This document shows positions 34,173 to 42,927 of a stretch of DNA of 43,621 bases, piece after piece. A program made the translations under genes and the position numbers. The stretch spans positions 1 through 43,621 of the forward strand of contig JAIFLN010000145.1 of assembly GCA_020049045.1 (NCBI GenBank), read 5' to 3'. This DNA is from Spirochaetota bacterium. GTDB lineage: Bacteria > Spirochaetota > Spirochaetia > JABEVK01. Each line of letters opens with the position of its first letter. Within the stretch, counting starts at the first letter, position 1. A model generated the notes under the pieces. It saw nothing but the letters and a program-made list of their open reading frames with translations. It had not been told where the DNA came from and searched no databases.

Positions 34173-36512
34173 ATGAACCCCTGTTGTGTCCTCACCGGTC
34201 ATTTTCTTTCTCCGCTTGGGAACGATCCTTGGACGGGCTTGCGCCACGACTACAGCCCGACGGAGAATTTCCAACAGCAATGGATTCTCCGGAACCGAGC
34301 CTGTTACGGTGCCAACTCAGCCTCCCGCATCTTAAATCCCGAAGGCCGAATCAGGGATATTCTCAATAATTATCGTCACTTGAACTTCAGCATGTCCCCC
34401 GCCCTGCTCGCAGAACTGGCACGCTCCAGCCCCAATGTCTACCGTCGGCTTAAGGAAGCGGATGCCGAGAGCGTTCTCCGCTGGGGTCATGGAAACGCGA
34501 TGGCAAGGCCTTGGCTGGAGGTGGTACTCCCTCTCTTGAGTCCCGAACAGGCCGCCCTCCAGATCGATTGGGGTCTGGAGGCCTTCAAGCACCATTTTGA
34601 AAGGCCGGCCGAGGGCTTCTGCCTGCCCCACGACGCTGTCAGTCCGGTCATTCTTGACCTGCTCATCTCTCGAGGATTGAAATACCTGTTGCTTTCCCCC
34701 TATCAAGCAGAGGGAATCATGCCCATCGGCTCGGGAAGCTGGCAATCGCTGGGAGGATCCCCCGTATCCGGTGACCGCCCTTTCCAGATCGATCGCCCCC
34801 ATGGCAGTCTCGCAGTGTTCTTTCCCGATGAGAATCTTTCCCGAAGCCTGCTAGCCGATCACCTGCTGCGCGATGCCAACCGCCTTGATGGTGCGCTGAG
34901 ACACTCGCTCCAAGCGACAGGATTCATCAATGCCGCCGTTCGGGGTGAAGTTCTGGGAATTGACGAGCCCTTCGCTGACATGTGTCTGGCTGCCCTTTGG
35001 GAACGGCTCAACGGCTCTTCTCCCGTGGATTGCACCAACTATGGGTATGTTTTGGAACACAGACAGCCCCAGGAGCTTGTGAAGCTGAAGAAAGGCGACG
35101 ACGAACGGGGCTCATCCTCCGATTGTCCCCATGGTGTGGCGCGCTGGTATCGAGAATGTGGCTGCCGTTCTTCAGCCACCCATCAACGTTGGAAAGAACC
35201 ACTTTGGACAAAGCTAAACCACTGGCAGACCAAGCTCCTCAATGAAACCGAAGAAATGGTTGCCTCCTTAGGTCTTTCCATTACGAGTTTTCAGATGGCT
35301 CTGCCCCAGCTGGTTCTTGGTATCACGCCACCGAGAATCTGGGCTCAAAACCTGCTTGGCCATGCAAGCCAAATAGAAGAAGATCAACTGCTCAGAGCTG
35401 CGAGGGGCTTTCAGTGGGCCCAGGCCTTCCTTCAGGCGTCCTTGTGGAATGTCGACGACCCAACGGTGCCCGAGTCAAGGGGAATTCTCCTGGAGACGTT
35501 GAGAGTTTTTGATTTCACAAAAAGTTCAGTATCGGACTATGTTAATGACCTCAAAAACATCCACTTGAATGACGGCCGATCTCTTGAGACTTTTATCACC
35601 AGTGAATTGTGGCGCCGCCGCCACGACACCCGTTTTACGGCAGCATTGCTCCTCCTCGACCGACTTCTTCGACCGCGAGCCCGCTATCAAGACAACCTGG
35701 GCCTCCTGACCGTGACAGACTTTTCCCGCAACCGTCATGAGATTGAAGAGGGTGTGTACCGGTATACCGGTCTAATCCGACTATTGGACCAAGCCAGCGA
35801 CAGCGAGTCTGAATTTGAATACCTTTTGCTGGAGGATCACCGGGAAGGGGTAAGCCTGTTCTTGAAAGACTCGTTATCGGTAGGGAAACCCGAAGCATAT
35901 GACCTGGAGTCATTACCGGTAGGTGACCGAATGGAAATTGTCCGCCTTATGGGTCAGGATCTGGAAACCAACCTCGCTAGTGAAACTCAGGCGATCTTCC
36001 CCCTCCTCAGAAAGTCACTCGTGTATTCGCGCCTTCTTGATGTACCTCCTTTGCCCATGGCGAGGTCCCTCATGGAATTGGCGGTTACCAGAAAAATCCT
36101 TGTTTTGACAGAGAACCCTGAGGCCCCTGGGTCGGCCCTCCTTCAAACGTTAGAGGAGGAACTGGGTTTTGCCCGGGATTTTGCTCTGAACCTCGATTCA
36201 GACAGGTTGAATGAGCGTTTCTCCCGATGGCTGGCACAGGCACTCGAAGATCCTGACACGTTCACCTCTGAAACCGTCGTCAAAGCTGTCGAGACACTTC
36301 TGGCAGCTTTAGGGCGCTGGGGGTTCAACCCAGATCTGACGGTGGCTCAGGCACTCGTTTTTGAGGCTCTCCGTGACCGGGCCCCCACTTTGCTTGCGGC
36401 CCTAGAAACAGGACGGATCGAGGCCCTTCACGAGATTAAGCGCTTGCTCCGTTTGGGGGCTTTGCTATGGATTGATACTTCGTCAGTGAAGAACAGACTC
36501 TTGGAGTCCTAA
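34173..36512 (+). CDS. GH57-like DUF3536 protein with degenerate catalytic site
   Basis: A 779-residue protein, the only plus-strand gene. Its N-terminal 300 residues follow the GH57/DUF3536 family: TGHFLSPLGNDPW at 8-20, NSASRILNPEG, ILNNYRHLNFSMSPALL, GHGNA, then the Cys/His motif DCPHGVARWYRECGC (317-331) that precedes DUF3536. The nucleophile motif, normally WLPE, reads C150-L-P-H153: the glutamate is His (codon CAC at 34629-34631). The acid motif, normally DGETYGHH, is reduced to GIDEPFADM (262-270). It therefore looks like a non-hydrolytic member, perhaps glucan-binding. AAGGAG abuts the ATG, too close for a normal ribosome-binding site. It converges with the next gene, stops six bases apart. 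No frameshift is visible. Confidence 0.82.
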   Translation: MNPCCVLTGHFLSPLGNDPWTGLRHDYSPTENFQQQWILRNRACYGANSASRILNPEGRIRDILNNYRHLNFSMSPALLAELARSSPNVYRRLKEADAESVLRWGHGNAMARPWLEVVLPLLSPEQAALQIDWGLEAFKHHFERPAEGFCLPHDAVSPVILDLLISRGLKYLLLSPYQAEGIMPIGSGSWQSLGGSPVSGDRPFQIDRPHGSLAVFFPDENLSRSLLADHLLRDANRLDGALRHSLQATGFINAAVRGEVLGIDEPFADMCLAALWERLNGSSPVDCTNYGYVLEHRQPQELVKLKKGDDERGSSSDCPHGVARWYRECGCRSSATHQRWKEPLWTKLNHWQTKLLNETEEMVASLGLSITSFQMALPQLVLGITPPRIWAQNLLGHASQIEEDQLLRAARGFQWAQAFLQASLWNVDDPTVPESRGILLETLRVFDFTKSSVSDYVNDLKNIHLNDGRSLETFITSELWRRRHDTRFTAALLLLDRLLRPRARYQDNLGLLTVTDFSRNRHEIEEGVYRYTGLIRLLDQASDSESEFEYLLLEDHREGVSLFLKDSLSVGKPEAYDLESLPVGDRMEIVRLMGQDLETNLASETQAIFPLLRKSLVYSRLLDVPPLPMARSLMELAVTRKILVLTENPEAPGSALLQTLEEELGFARDFALNLDSDRLNERFSRWLAQALEDPDTFTSETVVKAVETLLAALGRWGFNPDLTVAQALVFEALRDRAPTLLAALETGRIEALHEIKRLLRLGALLWIDTSSVKNRLLES

Positions 36513-36518
36513 TCAACC

Positions 36519-37412
36519 TTAGCGGGTACCAAGAATCCGAAATGTTTTGCCGGCCTGGTTGCCTTGGAAATCCCGGACTAACACTTCCAGAATATTGGTA
36601 CCTTGGTTGAAAAACACCTGCCCGAGGTTCCATTCCTGCTCTCTTGAAAAAACAGCGTCGCTGAAAGCGGACATACCCTTGACCTGCCAGCGGCCGCCTT
36701 TTTCTTGAACAGAGTCCAAAGGAACGTTGAAAACCTCTGTGCCGTTCAAGTATGCCTCAACGGCGTACACTCCCCGCTGTCCCTCGATACCCTTTTCTTT
36801 TCCTGGCGCAGGGAAAAAAGTGATCGGATCAAGAATTTCCACTTGGAGATCCCCGTAGCCAACAGCCAGAGAACTCTGATCAAAGAGGGAAACAGAAGTC
36901 GTCTGACCTTCCGGAAAGACCCGTACATCAAGAAATACCGGTGCTTTGGTGTCCGGGAGGGGGGGAAATACCAACAACGGATTGACCAGCTCGCCCAGTT
37001 GTTGATCAAAAACGAAGATTCGGTGGCGAGACTCGCTGGCTCCTGGTTGAACCTCGGGTTGCCCCAAAGGTTCACCCCGCTGGAAAGAACGCTTCTGGTC
37101 GATGGGTACCGGTACAATCCGCGTGGTAACGGTCCGCAGATTGTCCTCATGTGCAAGCGCGATGAAACCACCAAGGCCAGACGAGAGATTCTGTACCCCC
37201 TGACTCTCGGGACGAAAAACAAACAAGACATCACCATTTTCAGGAGTGGCCAGGACAGGAAGAAGTGTCTGCGTTTCTACGCCGGGTAAGAATGAACCCA
37301 ATGAAACTTGACCGAAGGTCCGAATCACCTGCATGTCGGAACCTGGCCAGTCATAGGCTCCAACAGGATTCACGACAATGACCACCCAAAAAAACAGTAC
37401 TCGGTACTTCAT
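36519..37412 (-). CDS. Secreted M23 (LytM)-like protein lacking metal ligands
   Basis: A 297-residue exported protein: signal peptide at 1-19 (cleavage near PVGA-YDWP). Residues 22-150 follow the M23/LytM fold: FGQVSLGSFLPGVE, PVLATPENGDV, GLGGFIALAHEDNLRT, RGEPLG and LVNPLLVFPPLPD. The metal-binding HxxxD is L42-P-G-V-E46, and the HxH of the HLHF motif is R129-H-R131, so zinc binding should be lost. A C-terminal beta-sandwich (about 158-297) ends with NILEVLVRDFQGNQAGK. Degenerate LytM proteins such as EnvC and NlpD activate amidases; a similar role here is inferred. The ATG overlaps the beta-propeller gene's stop by four bases. Confidence 0.75.
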   Translation of the reverse strand: MKYRVLFFWVVIVVNPVGAYDWPGSDMQVIRTFGQVSLGSFLPGVETQTLLPVLATPENGDVLFVFRPESQGVQNLSSGLGGFIALAHEDNLRTVTTRIVPVPIDQKRSFQRGEPLGQPEVQPGASESRHRIFVFDQQLGELVNPLLVFPPLPDTKAPVFLDVRVFPEGQTTSVSLFDQSSLAVGYGDLQVEILDPITFFPAPGKEKGIEGQRGVYAVEAYLNGTEVFNVPLDSVQEKGGRWQVKGMSAFSDAVFSREQEWNLGQVFFNQGTNILEVLVRDFQGNQAGKTFRILGTR

Positions 37413-38497
37413 TGGATCCGTACCTCCAACCGAAGCAGGGTCTGATCAACTCCCAAAAAAAGAGAATCCGCCTGTACTTTCAGAAGGAGGTCTCGTGCTG
37501 AGAACGGCAGGGTAAAAACTGATGCTCCCGAAATCGAAGCAATCCTCAGTGCCGCACGATCTCCCTCCCGCTGTACAAAAGCAACCAGCGCTCCCCCAGG
37601 GAGTGACTCCAGCACAACCGGACTACCCTGAGTTGGTACAATCACCTCTTCTTGCGGTGACTTGGGATCAAGAAATGCCAGTCCCAATTCCGTTTCATAA
37701 TACGCTAATGTGCCGCCGTTCAAGAAACCAAGAGGAGTGGGCCAAGGTCGGCTTTCTTTCAAGGGTTTATGAAAAACGGGTCGGAAATCAGCTCCGCCGC
37801 GTTCCAAGACAAGAAATCTCTTGGGGTCGACCCCGGCTAATGCCAGAACTCTTTCCCCGGAGGGAGAAACACTGACATTGTAGACAACAGGAAGACGGCT
37901 TCCACCGGGTTGAAAACCGCCGGCAACTTCCCCACGGGTGTCAAAAAGCTGGATCTTGCCATCAAGAGTACCAACAACAGTGAGGTTCTCCGATGCGGCT
38001 ATCGAAGTAATCAAACTGGAAAAGTGTTTGCTCCATTGTACTCGGCCCTGCGTTGAATACGCTTTCAGAGACATACGGTTCTCATCCAATGTGAAAAGCA
38101 GACCTTGTGACCAGTGCGGGTACTGTTCTCCAGGGAGCGTGAAGAGAACTCCTTGCGCCCCCTCTACCACGACTTGATTTTCTCCTACGTTAAACCAGGA
38201 AATCTTGCTGCCCGAGGCCGTTGCCCGAGGTCTCCGAGCTTGTATCTGCTCCATTTTTCCCTCAACGGACCAGTATCCTTCCCAATTGCCCAGGGTGAAA
38301 AACGTACCTCCTGGGGAAAGAGAGCTGCTTTTTTTTAACTCGTTGAGAGGAATAGCATCCCCAGGGGTGAGCGTGAACTCGGCAGGGAGGGGTCGAGGAA
38401 ACAAGATGAGATAAAGCGCAACAAACAATACAGCAACCGAGATATAAAGCAGATTGAACTGTTTGTCCCGAAGGGAGGACTCACGCAATAAACCCAT
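37409..38497 (-). CDS. Membrane-anchored beta-propeller-like protein
   Basis: A 362-residue protein with a short basic N-tail, one membrane helix at about 15-34 (LLYISVAVLFVALYLILF) and a periplasmic domain made of repeated beta-strand units (GLLFTLDENRMSLKAY, VVGTLDGKIQLFDTRGEV, VYNVSVSPSGERVLALAG), as in PQQ/WD40-type propellers. No enzyme motif is visible. It is translationally coupled to the M23-like gene, suggesting they work together at the cell envelope. No specific family recognised. No ribosome-binding site is seen at the ATG, and the promoter places the transcript start on the ATG itself. Confidence 0.7.
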   Translation of the reverse strand: MGLLRESSLRDKQFNLLYISVAVLFVALYLILFPRPLPAEFTLTPGDAIPLNELKKSSSLSPGGTFFTLGNWEGYWSVEGKMEQIQARRPRATASGSKISWFNVGENQVVVEGAQGVLFTLPGEQYPHWSQGLLFTLDENRMSLKAYSTQGRVQWSKHFSSLITSIAASENLTVVGTLDGKIQLFDTRGEVAGGFQPGGSRLPVVYNVSVSPSGERVLALAGVDPKRFLVLERGGADFRPVFHKPLKESRPWPTPLGFLNGGTLAYYETELGLAFLDPKSPQEEVIVPTQGSPVVLESLPGGALVAFVQREGDRAALRIASISGASVFTLPFSARDLLLKVQADSLFLGVDQTLLRLEVRIQ

Positions 38498-38503
38498 GGG
38501 GGC

Positions 38504-38532
38504 AGAATAGCGAACCCCACCCCCCCTGTCAA
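38504..38532 (-). promoter_or_regulatory. Strong promoter of the beta-propeller gene, predicted leaderless
   Basis: TTGACA (38527-38532), exactly 17 bases, TATTCT (38504-38509) on the minus strand. Six bases (GCCCCC) separate the -10 element from the ATG at 38495-38497, so transcription should begin at or next to the ATG. The spacer contains a seven-G run. Confidence 0.65.
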
Positions 38533-38542
38533 TGAACTAAGA

Positions 38543-39352
38543 TTATTGTTTATCCGCGATGTCTTTACGTTTCAAATCATTTTCCAACTTCTGTTGCCAA
38601 ATTTCCATCTTCTTTTTGATGTTTTCCGCTTCTTGCGCCCGGTTGATGGCCATTGAAAGGTATCTCAACGCTCCCAAGTATTTGATTGCGAGTCGGAAGT
38701 CATCAAACCTCAGGGTCGATAATTCGTACTTTTCCCGATAGCGATTGGCTGTTTGGTCTAGAAGTTTTCTTGTCAGGGTCAAGTGGGCCATTTTAATATC
38801 ATAACCGTCAGCATTGGGATCCATGTCTTGGAAAAGCGTTTTCAAATTGAGAAGATTTTTCACCACCGTGGCATATCGGCCTTCCAACTCGACAAAAGCC
38901 CACTTCCACTTGGTATTATCTCCGTAGCCAGATAGAACCAACTGTATGGCCAAGCCCATTTTACTGATCAACTTCCATCGATCCTGATGATCAAAGGAAG
39001 ATATCAGAACCACCTTGTCTTCATAGTCCGACCAGGGACCATCGATAACACCGGTAACCACCTGCTCCATATAAATGATGACTTTGTAACAAAGCTTGCG
39101 TGCTTCATTGAGATACCCTTCGTTCTTGACTCCCAGGAGGCTCATGGAGAGGTTGTTCATCAGGACATAATACGAAAGGAGATTCAGGTTCTCTTCGGCA
39201 AGCCTGATCTTTTTGTATTCTGCACCGGTAGTATCTCTTTCCATGACCTGAAGAATCAGCTTTTCACGGTTCTCGATGTCCTCAATGGTTTTCTTGTAGT
39301 CCTGGATTTTCTCGAGGTACTTCTTCCGGGCGTCTTCGCTGACTTTTGACAT
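38543..39352 (-). CDS. Unrecognised helical cytoplasmic protein
   Basis: A 269-residue protein with no signal peptide or membrane helix. It is predicted to be mostly alpha-helical, with a charged N-terminal segment (1-45) and a Lys/Glu-rich C-terminal coiled coil (about 235-269). Between them lie NLLSYYVLMNNLSMSLLG, a Trp-containing stretch (GPWSDYEDKVVLISSFDHQ) and DNTKWKWAFVELEGRY. I do not recognise a family; it may be a lineage-specific spirochaete protein. Its base composition is visibly more AT-rich than that of recN or the division genes. It follows recN by nine bases, with a weak AAAGG site, and is probably read with it. Confidence 0.75.
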   Translation of the reverse strand: MSKVSEDARKKYLEKIQDYKKTIEDIENREKLILQVMERDTTGAEYKKIRLAEENLNLLSYYVLMNNLSMSLLGVKNEGYLNEARKLCYKVIIYMEQVVTGVIDGPWSDYEDKVVLISSFDHQDRWKLISKMGLAIQLVLSGYGDNTKWKWAFVELEGRYATVVKNLLNLKTLFQDMDPNADGYDIKMAHLTLTRKLLDQTANRYREKYELSTLRFDDFRLAIKYLGALRYLSMAINRAQEAENIKKKMEIWQQKLENDLKRKDIADKQ

Positions 39353-39361
39353 CCTTTACCC

Positions 39362-41053
39362 CTAGGCACCGTAGCGCCCAATCAATTCCTGTGCATGCTG
39401 GAGGCTGACATCGGTCACAATGACTCCCGAAAGCATCCTTGCGACTTCCCTGACTCTCTCGTCACCGGTGATGGCAGAAACCCTGGTGGTGGTCCTCCCC
39501 GCATCAGAGAATTTTTCAACCCGCAGGTGGTGATCAGCAAACGAAGCAATCGATGCTAGATGGGTGATGCACAACACCTGCTTGGTCCGAGAAAGCCTTT
39601 TCAGGTATTTTCCAAGGGCCAATCCGATTTCACCACCAATTCCAGTATCGATCTCATCAAAGATCATTATCGGTATTTTATCTGCTTCACTCAAGATTGT
39701 TTTCAGCGCAAGCATCACACGGGAAAGTTCGCCACCGCTTGCCGTTTCGCGAAGGAGTTTGGGCGTCTCACCGACATTGGCTGCTAATAGAAACTCAACT
39801 TGATCCAATCCATAGGGGGTGCACACGGGCTTCCCTGACTCTCCCATTCGGCGTTGAAACCCAATTTTGAAGATCGCCCCCCGCATTCCCAAATCGGCGA
39901 GAGCTGTCTTCATTCCTGCTTCTAGCAGTTTGGCAGCCTCCTGACGCCGGTCCGAAAGCTGAAGCGCCGCCTGAATCAACTGCTGTTCCATTGCATTCAA
40001 TCGTGATTCTTCTTTTTCCCTTTCGGAAGAAAAGTTCTCGAGAAAGGCTTTCTTAGCACGGGAATCCTCCAGGGTCTTGCGAACAAGTTCCCAACCGGGT
40101 CCGTAGCGCTTGTCCAGTCCATGGAGAGTAGCAAGCCTGTCATTCACTTCCTCGAGCCTGTCCGGGCTGAAACTAAGACCTAACCGGTAACGATGCAGGG
40201 TCTGAGCAATATCCTCAACCTCCATCAAGGCATTTTCCAAGCGAGTTTCCTCGGGCAGCCAACGTTCGTCGACCATGACAACCGCTCCAAGAGCCTGACG
40301 GGCAGTCTTGAGTTGGGCCAGGGCCGACGATCTCCCCTCAGTCAAAGCTTGCTCAAGGGTGTCCAGAGCTCCTCCGAGCTTGCCGAACTGTTCAAGCCTG
40401 GCCCTTTCGGATTTCAACTCGTCTTCTTCTCCATCATCCCGCAAAGTTGCCTTCTCGATGTCCTGGATCACCTGATTCAAGCGAAACAGCTCTTGCTCGC
40501 GGTCGGCTTCGCCTGACACCAGTTCTTCGAACTGTTTCTTAGCGAGGTTCAAGGATTGAAATTCCGTCGCAAAGAGCTTGAGTTCTGACTCAAGTCCAGC
40601 AAACCGATCCAACAACCTGCGGTGCTGATCGGCGGAAAAAAGACTCTGGTGCTCGTGCTGTCCATGAAGATCGACTAGAAACCCTGTAAGTTCTTCCAGC
40701 TGCGCTCTGGTCACCGGCAACCCTCCTACAGTGCACCCACCTCTTTTTTGGGGACGAACGACTCTCTTCAGCAGAAGGGGTTCCTCTAAAGGCCAAGCGA
40801 GATCATTGGCAGTCAGCCACTCCAAGGCTTCTTCGGGGGGGTCACACGAAATCGTGCCACTGACCTGGGCCTCTTCAGACCCTGTTCTAATGACTTCGGT
40901 ATCAGCTCGACTTCCCAATAGCAAGCCCAATGCTCCAATCAAGATGGATTTCCCAGCTCCGGTCTCCCCGGTCAGGACGTTCAACCCTGGTGCAAAAGCA
41001 ACTTGTACTTTGTCGATAAGGGCATAATTGGTGATGGTGAGTTCCTGGATCAC
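39362..41053 (-). CDS. recN: DNA repair protein RecN
   Basis: RecN is an SMC-like ATPase that acts at DNA double-strand breaks. The 563 residues contain the N-terminal Walker A GETGAGKS (29-36), long coiled-coil arms (about 150-370), the ABC signature region ETASGGELSRVMLALK and the Walker B IMIFDEIDTGIGGE. Length and order are normal. AAGGAG lies eight bases before the ATG. It follows NAD kinase by nine bases, a pairing common in many bacteria. Confidence 0.97.
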   Translation of the reverse strand: MIQELTITNYALIDKVQVAFAPGLNVLTGETGAGKSILIGALGLLLGSRADTEVIRTGSEEAQVSGTISCDPPEEALEWLTANDLAWPLEEPLLLKRVVRPQKRGGCTVGGLPVTRAQLEELTGFLVDLHGQHEHQSLFSADQHRRLLDRFAGLESELKLFATEFQSLNLAKKQFEELVSGEADREQELFRLNQVIQDIEKATLRDDGEEDELKSERARLEQFGKLGGALDTLEQALTEGRSSALAQLKTARQALGAVVMVDERWLPEETRLENALMEVEDIAQTLHRYRLGLSFSPDRLEEVNDRLATLHGLDKRYGPGWELVRKTLEDSRAKKAFLENFSSEREKEESRLNAMEQQLIQAALQLSDRRQEAAKLLEAGMKTALADLGMRGAIFKIGFQRRMGESGKPVCTPYGLDQVEFLLAANVGETPKLLRETASGGELSRVMLALKTILSEADKIPIMIFDEIDTGIGGEIGLALGKYLKRLSRTKQVLCITHLASIASFADHHLRVEKFSDAGRTTTRVSAITGDERVREVARMLSGVIVTDVSLQHAQELIGRYGA

Positions 41054-41062
41054 ACCCGCTCC

Positions 41063-41905
41063 TTAGTTCAATTTGGCGTGGACAATCTCATAGAACGATC
41101 GTCGGTCCGACTTTACCAACAAAGCTTTCATCGGATGACGCCCTACCGTGATCTTGTCCCCGGGACGGGGTTGAAAAACTCCACGACCGTCTACAGTGAG
41201 TGTAACGGGAATTCTTTGATTCTGCTTCACGGTAACCGTAATTCTCTCTTGAGGAGGCAACACAAGAGGACGATTTGAGAGGGAATGAGGACAAATTGGG
41301 GTCAAAATCAGTGCCTCTGTTTCCGGATGAAGGATCGGACCTCCCGCCGCCAAGGAGTAGGCTGTTGAACCTGTAGGAGAGGCAACAATCAAGCCATCTG
41401 CCCGGTACTGGCCCAAGAACACTCCAGAAAGATCGACATCCAGAGTCACCAGGCGTGATGCTGAACTGCCACTTAGTACACAATCATTCAAAGCAGATTC
41501 TCGGAGCAAAGTCCGATCTTCCCGATGTACCTCAATATCCAACATCAACCGCTCTGATATTCGAGCCTCGCCACGCTCAAACGACTCAAGGGCTTCCAGC
41601 CATTCCTCTCCAAGAACCTCAGTCATGAATCCCACGGTTCCCAGATTGATTCCCAAAATAGGAATCGGTCTGGTCGAGAACAACCGGCAACTGAAAAGGA
41701 CAGTTCCGTCTCCTCCAAGAACAATCGCTGCCTGTGCGGCTGCATACTCATTTTCCAGCCCAGAGGTGACAGTCTCCTGCCCTCGGTACGATAGAACAAG
41801 AGAATGAATACCTTTGGCCTCGAGAGTTTTTGTAATGCTTTTGAGGTATTCGGCTGCCCGGCGTTTCTCGAGGTTGGCAACAACGACGACTGTCTTCAGC
41901 TCCAT
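41063..41905 (-). CDS. nadK: NAD kinase
   Basis: NAD kinase makes NADP from NAD. The 280 residues carry GGDGT at 64-68, GINLGTVGFMTE, ADGLIVASPTGSTAYSLAAGG (split here by its conserved Ser/Thr) and PICPHSLSNRPLVLP, all family hallmarks. The usual NE motif reads ND in ALNDCVL. AAGGGAG lies five bases before the ATG. It stands between the DegT-like gene and recN. Confidence 0.97.
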   Translation of the reverse strand: MELKTVVVVANLEKRRAAEYLKSITKTLEAKGIHSLVLSYRGQETVTSGLENEYAAAQAAIVLGGDGTVLFSCRLFSTRPIPILGINLGTVGFMTEVLGEEWLEALESFERGEARISERLMLDIEVHREDRTLLRESALNDCVLSGSSASRLVTLDVDLSGVFLGQYRADGLIVASPTGSTAYSLAAGGPILHPETEALILTPICPHSLSNRPLVLPPQERITVTVKQNQRIPVTLTVDGRGVFQPRPGDKITVGRHPMKALLVKSDRRSFYEIVHAKLN

Positions 41906-41915
41906 GCGACTCCCT

Positions 41916-42920
41916 TCAAGGCAACGAGGAAATAACCTTGCCCAAAAGTTCCAGCTCTTTGAGTGAAAAGGTCGTATATAACGGAAAAATCAAGGTATGG
42001 AATACAAACGTCCTGGCATGGGGGCAAAATTCGATTGAAGAATCTGCATTTATGTGTGAAAGGTTCCGAAAGGCCCAATTAGCTTCAACGGATTTCTTGC
42101 GTGAATAGGCAAGGACTTCTTTTGCCCCTGAGTCGACTAATACCGGAAACCATGGCAGCACCGGCAGGCTATCGCCGGGCTGCTTCGGTTGTCGGTAGTG
42201 CCTAGGCAATTTGAGAAAGAGCTGCCGGAAATGTACGCGTTTTTTTTCAGAAAAAACACCCAAGTCACTCCATTGTGACAATATCAGAGCAGAGCTAAGG
42301 TCAGAGAGGGCTTCCCAAGGAACCAAGGGAACAGCGTCGGGTTGCAAATTGCGGTAGCCGACTAAACAGCCTCCAGCACCAGCTACTAAAGTCTCTGGTG
42401 AAAATTGAGCCAGTACAACATCTCCGAGTGAACCGACAGGAGCACCCTCGCAAACCCCGCCCATTCCCTGACTAATATCGGCAATAACAGGAACACCCAT
42501 TGTATTCAAGAGGGCGAAGTCTGGAAGAAAACCCAGACAACAGTCAGCAACAATTGCCTTGGGCTGTTGTGGCAACAATAGCGCCACTTGCTCGAGATCA
42601 ATGACTGGTGAGTCCACACAAACATCAGCAAAGAGAATCTGGATTTCGGAACGAGCAAGAGAGTCTGCCCAATAAGGAGGTGCCAAAGGTGATAACACAA
42701 CCTTATCTCCAGAACTCAAGCCGAGAGTCCGTACGATGTTCCGAATACTGTCTGTCACACTAGCAAAAACAAAAGTCTCTTTGAGACGAAGTGTGTGTGC
42801 AATTTCCCGACAAAGCAATTGACTCACTTCACCACTAGCCAAACGATCGTGAACCATCGCGTCCAAGACATGATCAAAGTCCTGGCGTCTTAGCGACGGA
42901 CGCGAGAGGGGAAGCGACAT
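41916..42920 (-). CDS. DegT/DnrJ/EryC1/StrS-like protein lacking the PLP lysine
   Basis: A 334-residue protein with the fold-type I pattern of sugar aminotransferases of the DegT family: an N-terminal LASGEVSQLL, a segment around FASVTDSIRNIVRTLGL, GDKVVLSPLAPPYWADS, then VIADISQGMGG, where D148 and Q151 match the cofactor-ring Asp and Gln. The catalytic lysine should lie five residues before the GEGG motif; here that motif is G181-A-G-G184 and position 176 is Glu (FSPETLVAGAGG). No Lys or His is nearby, so PLP chemistry is doubtful. The C-terminal part is divergent. It lies between cheW and nadK with a weak ribosome-binding site. Function unknown. Confidence 0.72.
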   Translation of the reverse strand: MSLPLSRPSLRRQDFDHVLDAMVHDRLASGEVSQLLCREIAHTLRLKETFVFASVTDSIRNIVRTLGLSSGDKVVLSPLAPPYWADSLARSEIQILFADVCVDSPVIDLEQVALLLPQQPKAIVADCCLGFLPDFALLNTMGVPVIADISQGMGGVCEGAPVGSLGDVVLAQFSPETLVAGAGGCLVGYRNLQPDAVPLVPWEALSDLSSALILSQWSDLGVFSEKKRVHFRQLFLKLPRHYRQPKQPGDSLPVLPWFPVLVDSGAKEVLAYSRKKSVEANWAFRNLSHINADSSIEFCPHARTFVFHTLIFPLYTTFSLKELELLGKVISSLP

Positions 42921-42927
42921 TCGAGGC

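Noticed and set aside
36513-36518. Possible shared terminator between the convergent DUF3536 and M23-like genes
   Set aside because: The stops are six bases apart and no stem with a T-run is visible on either side.
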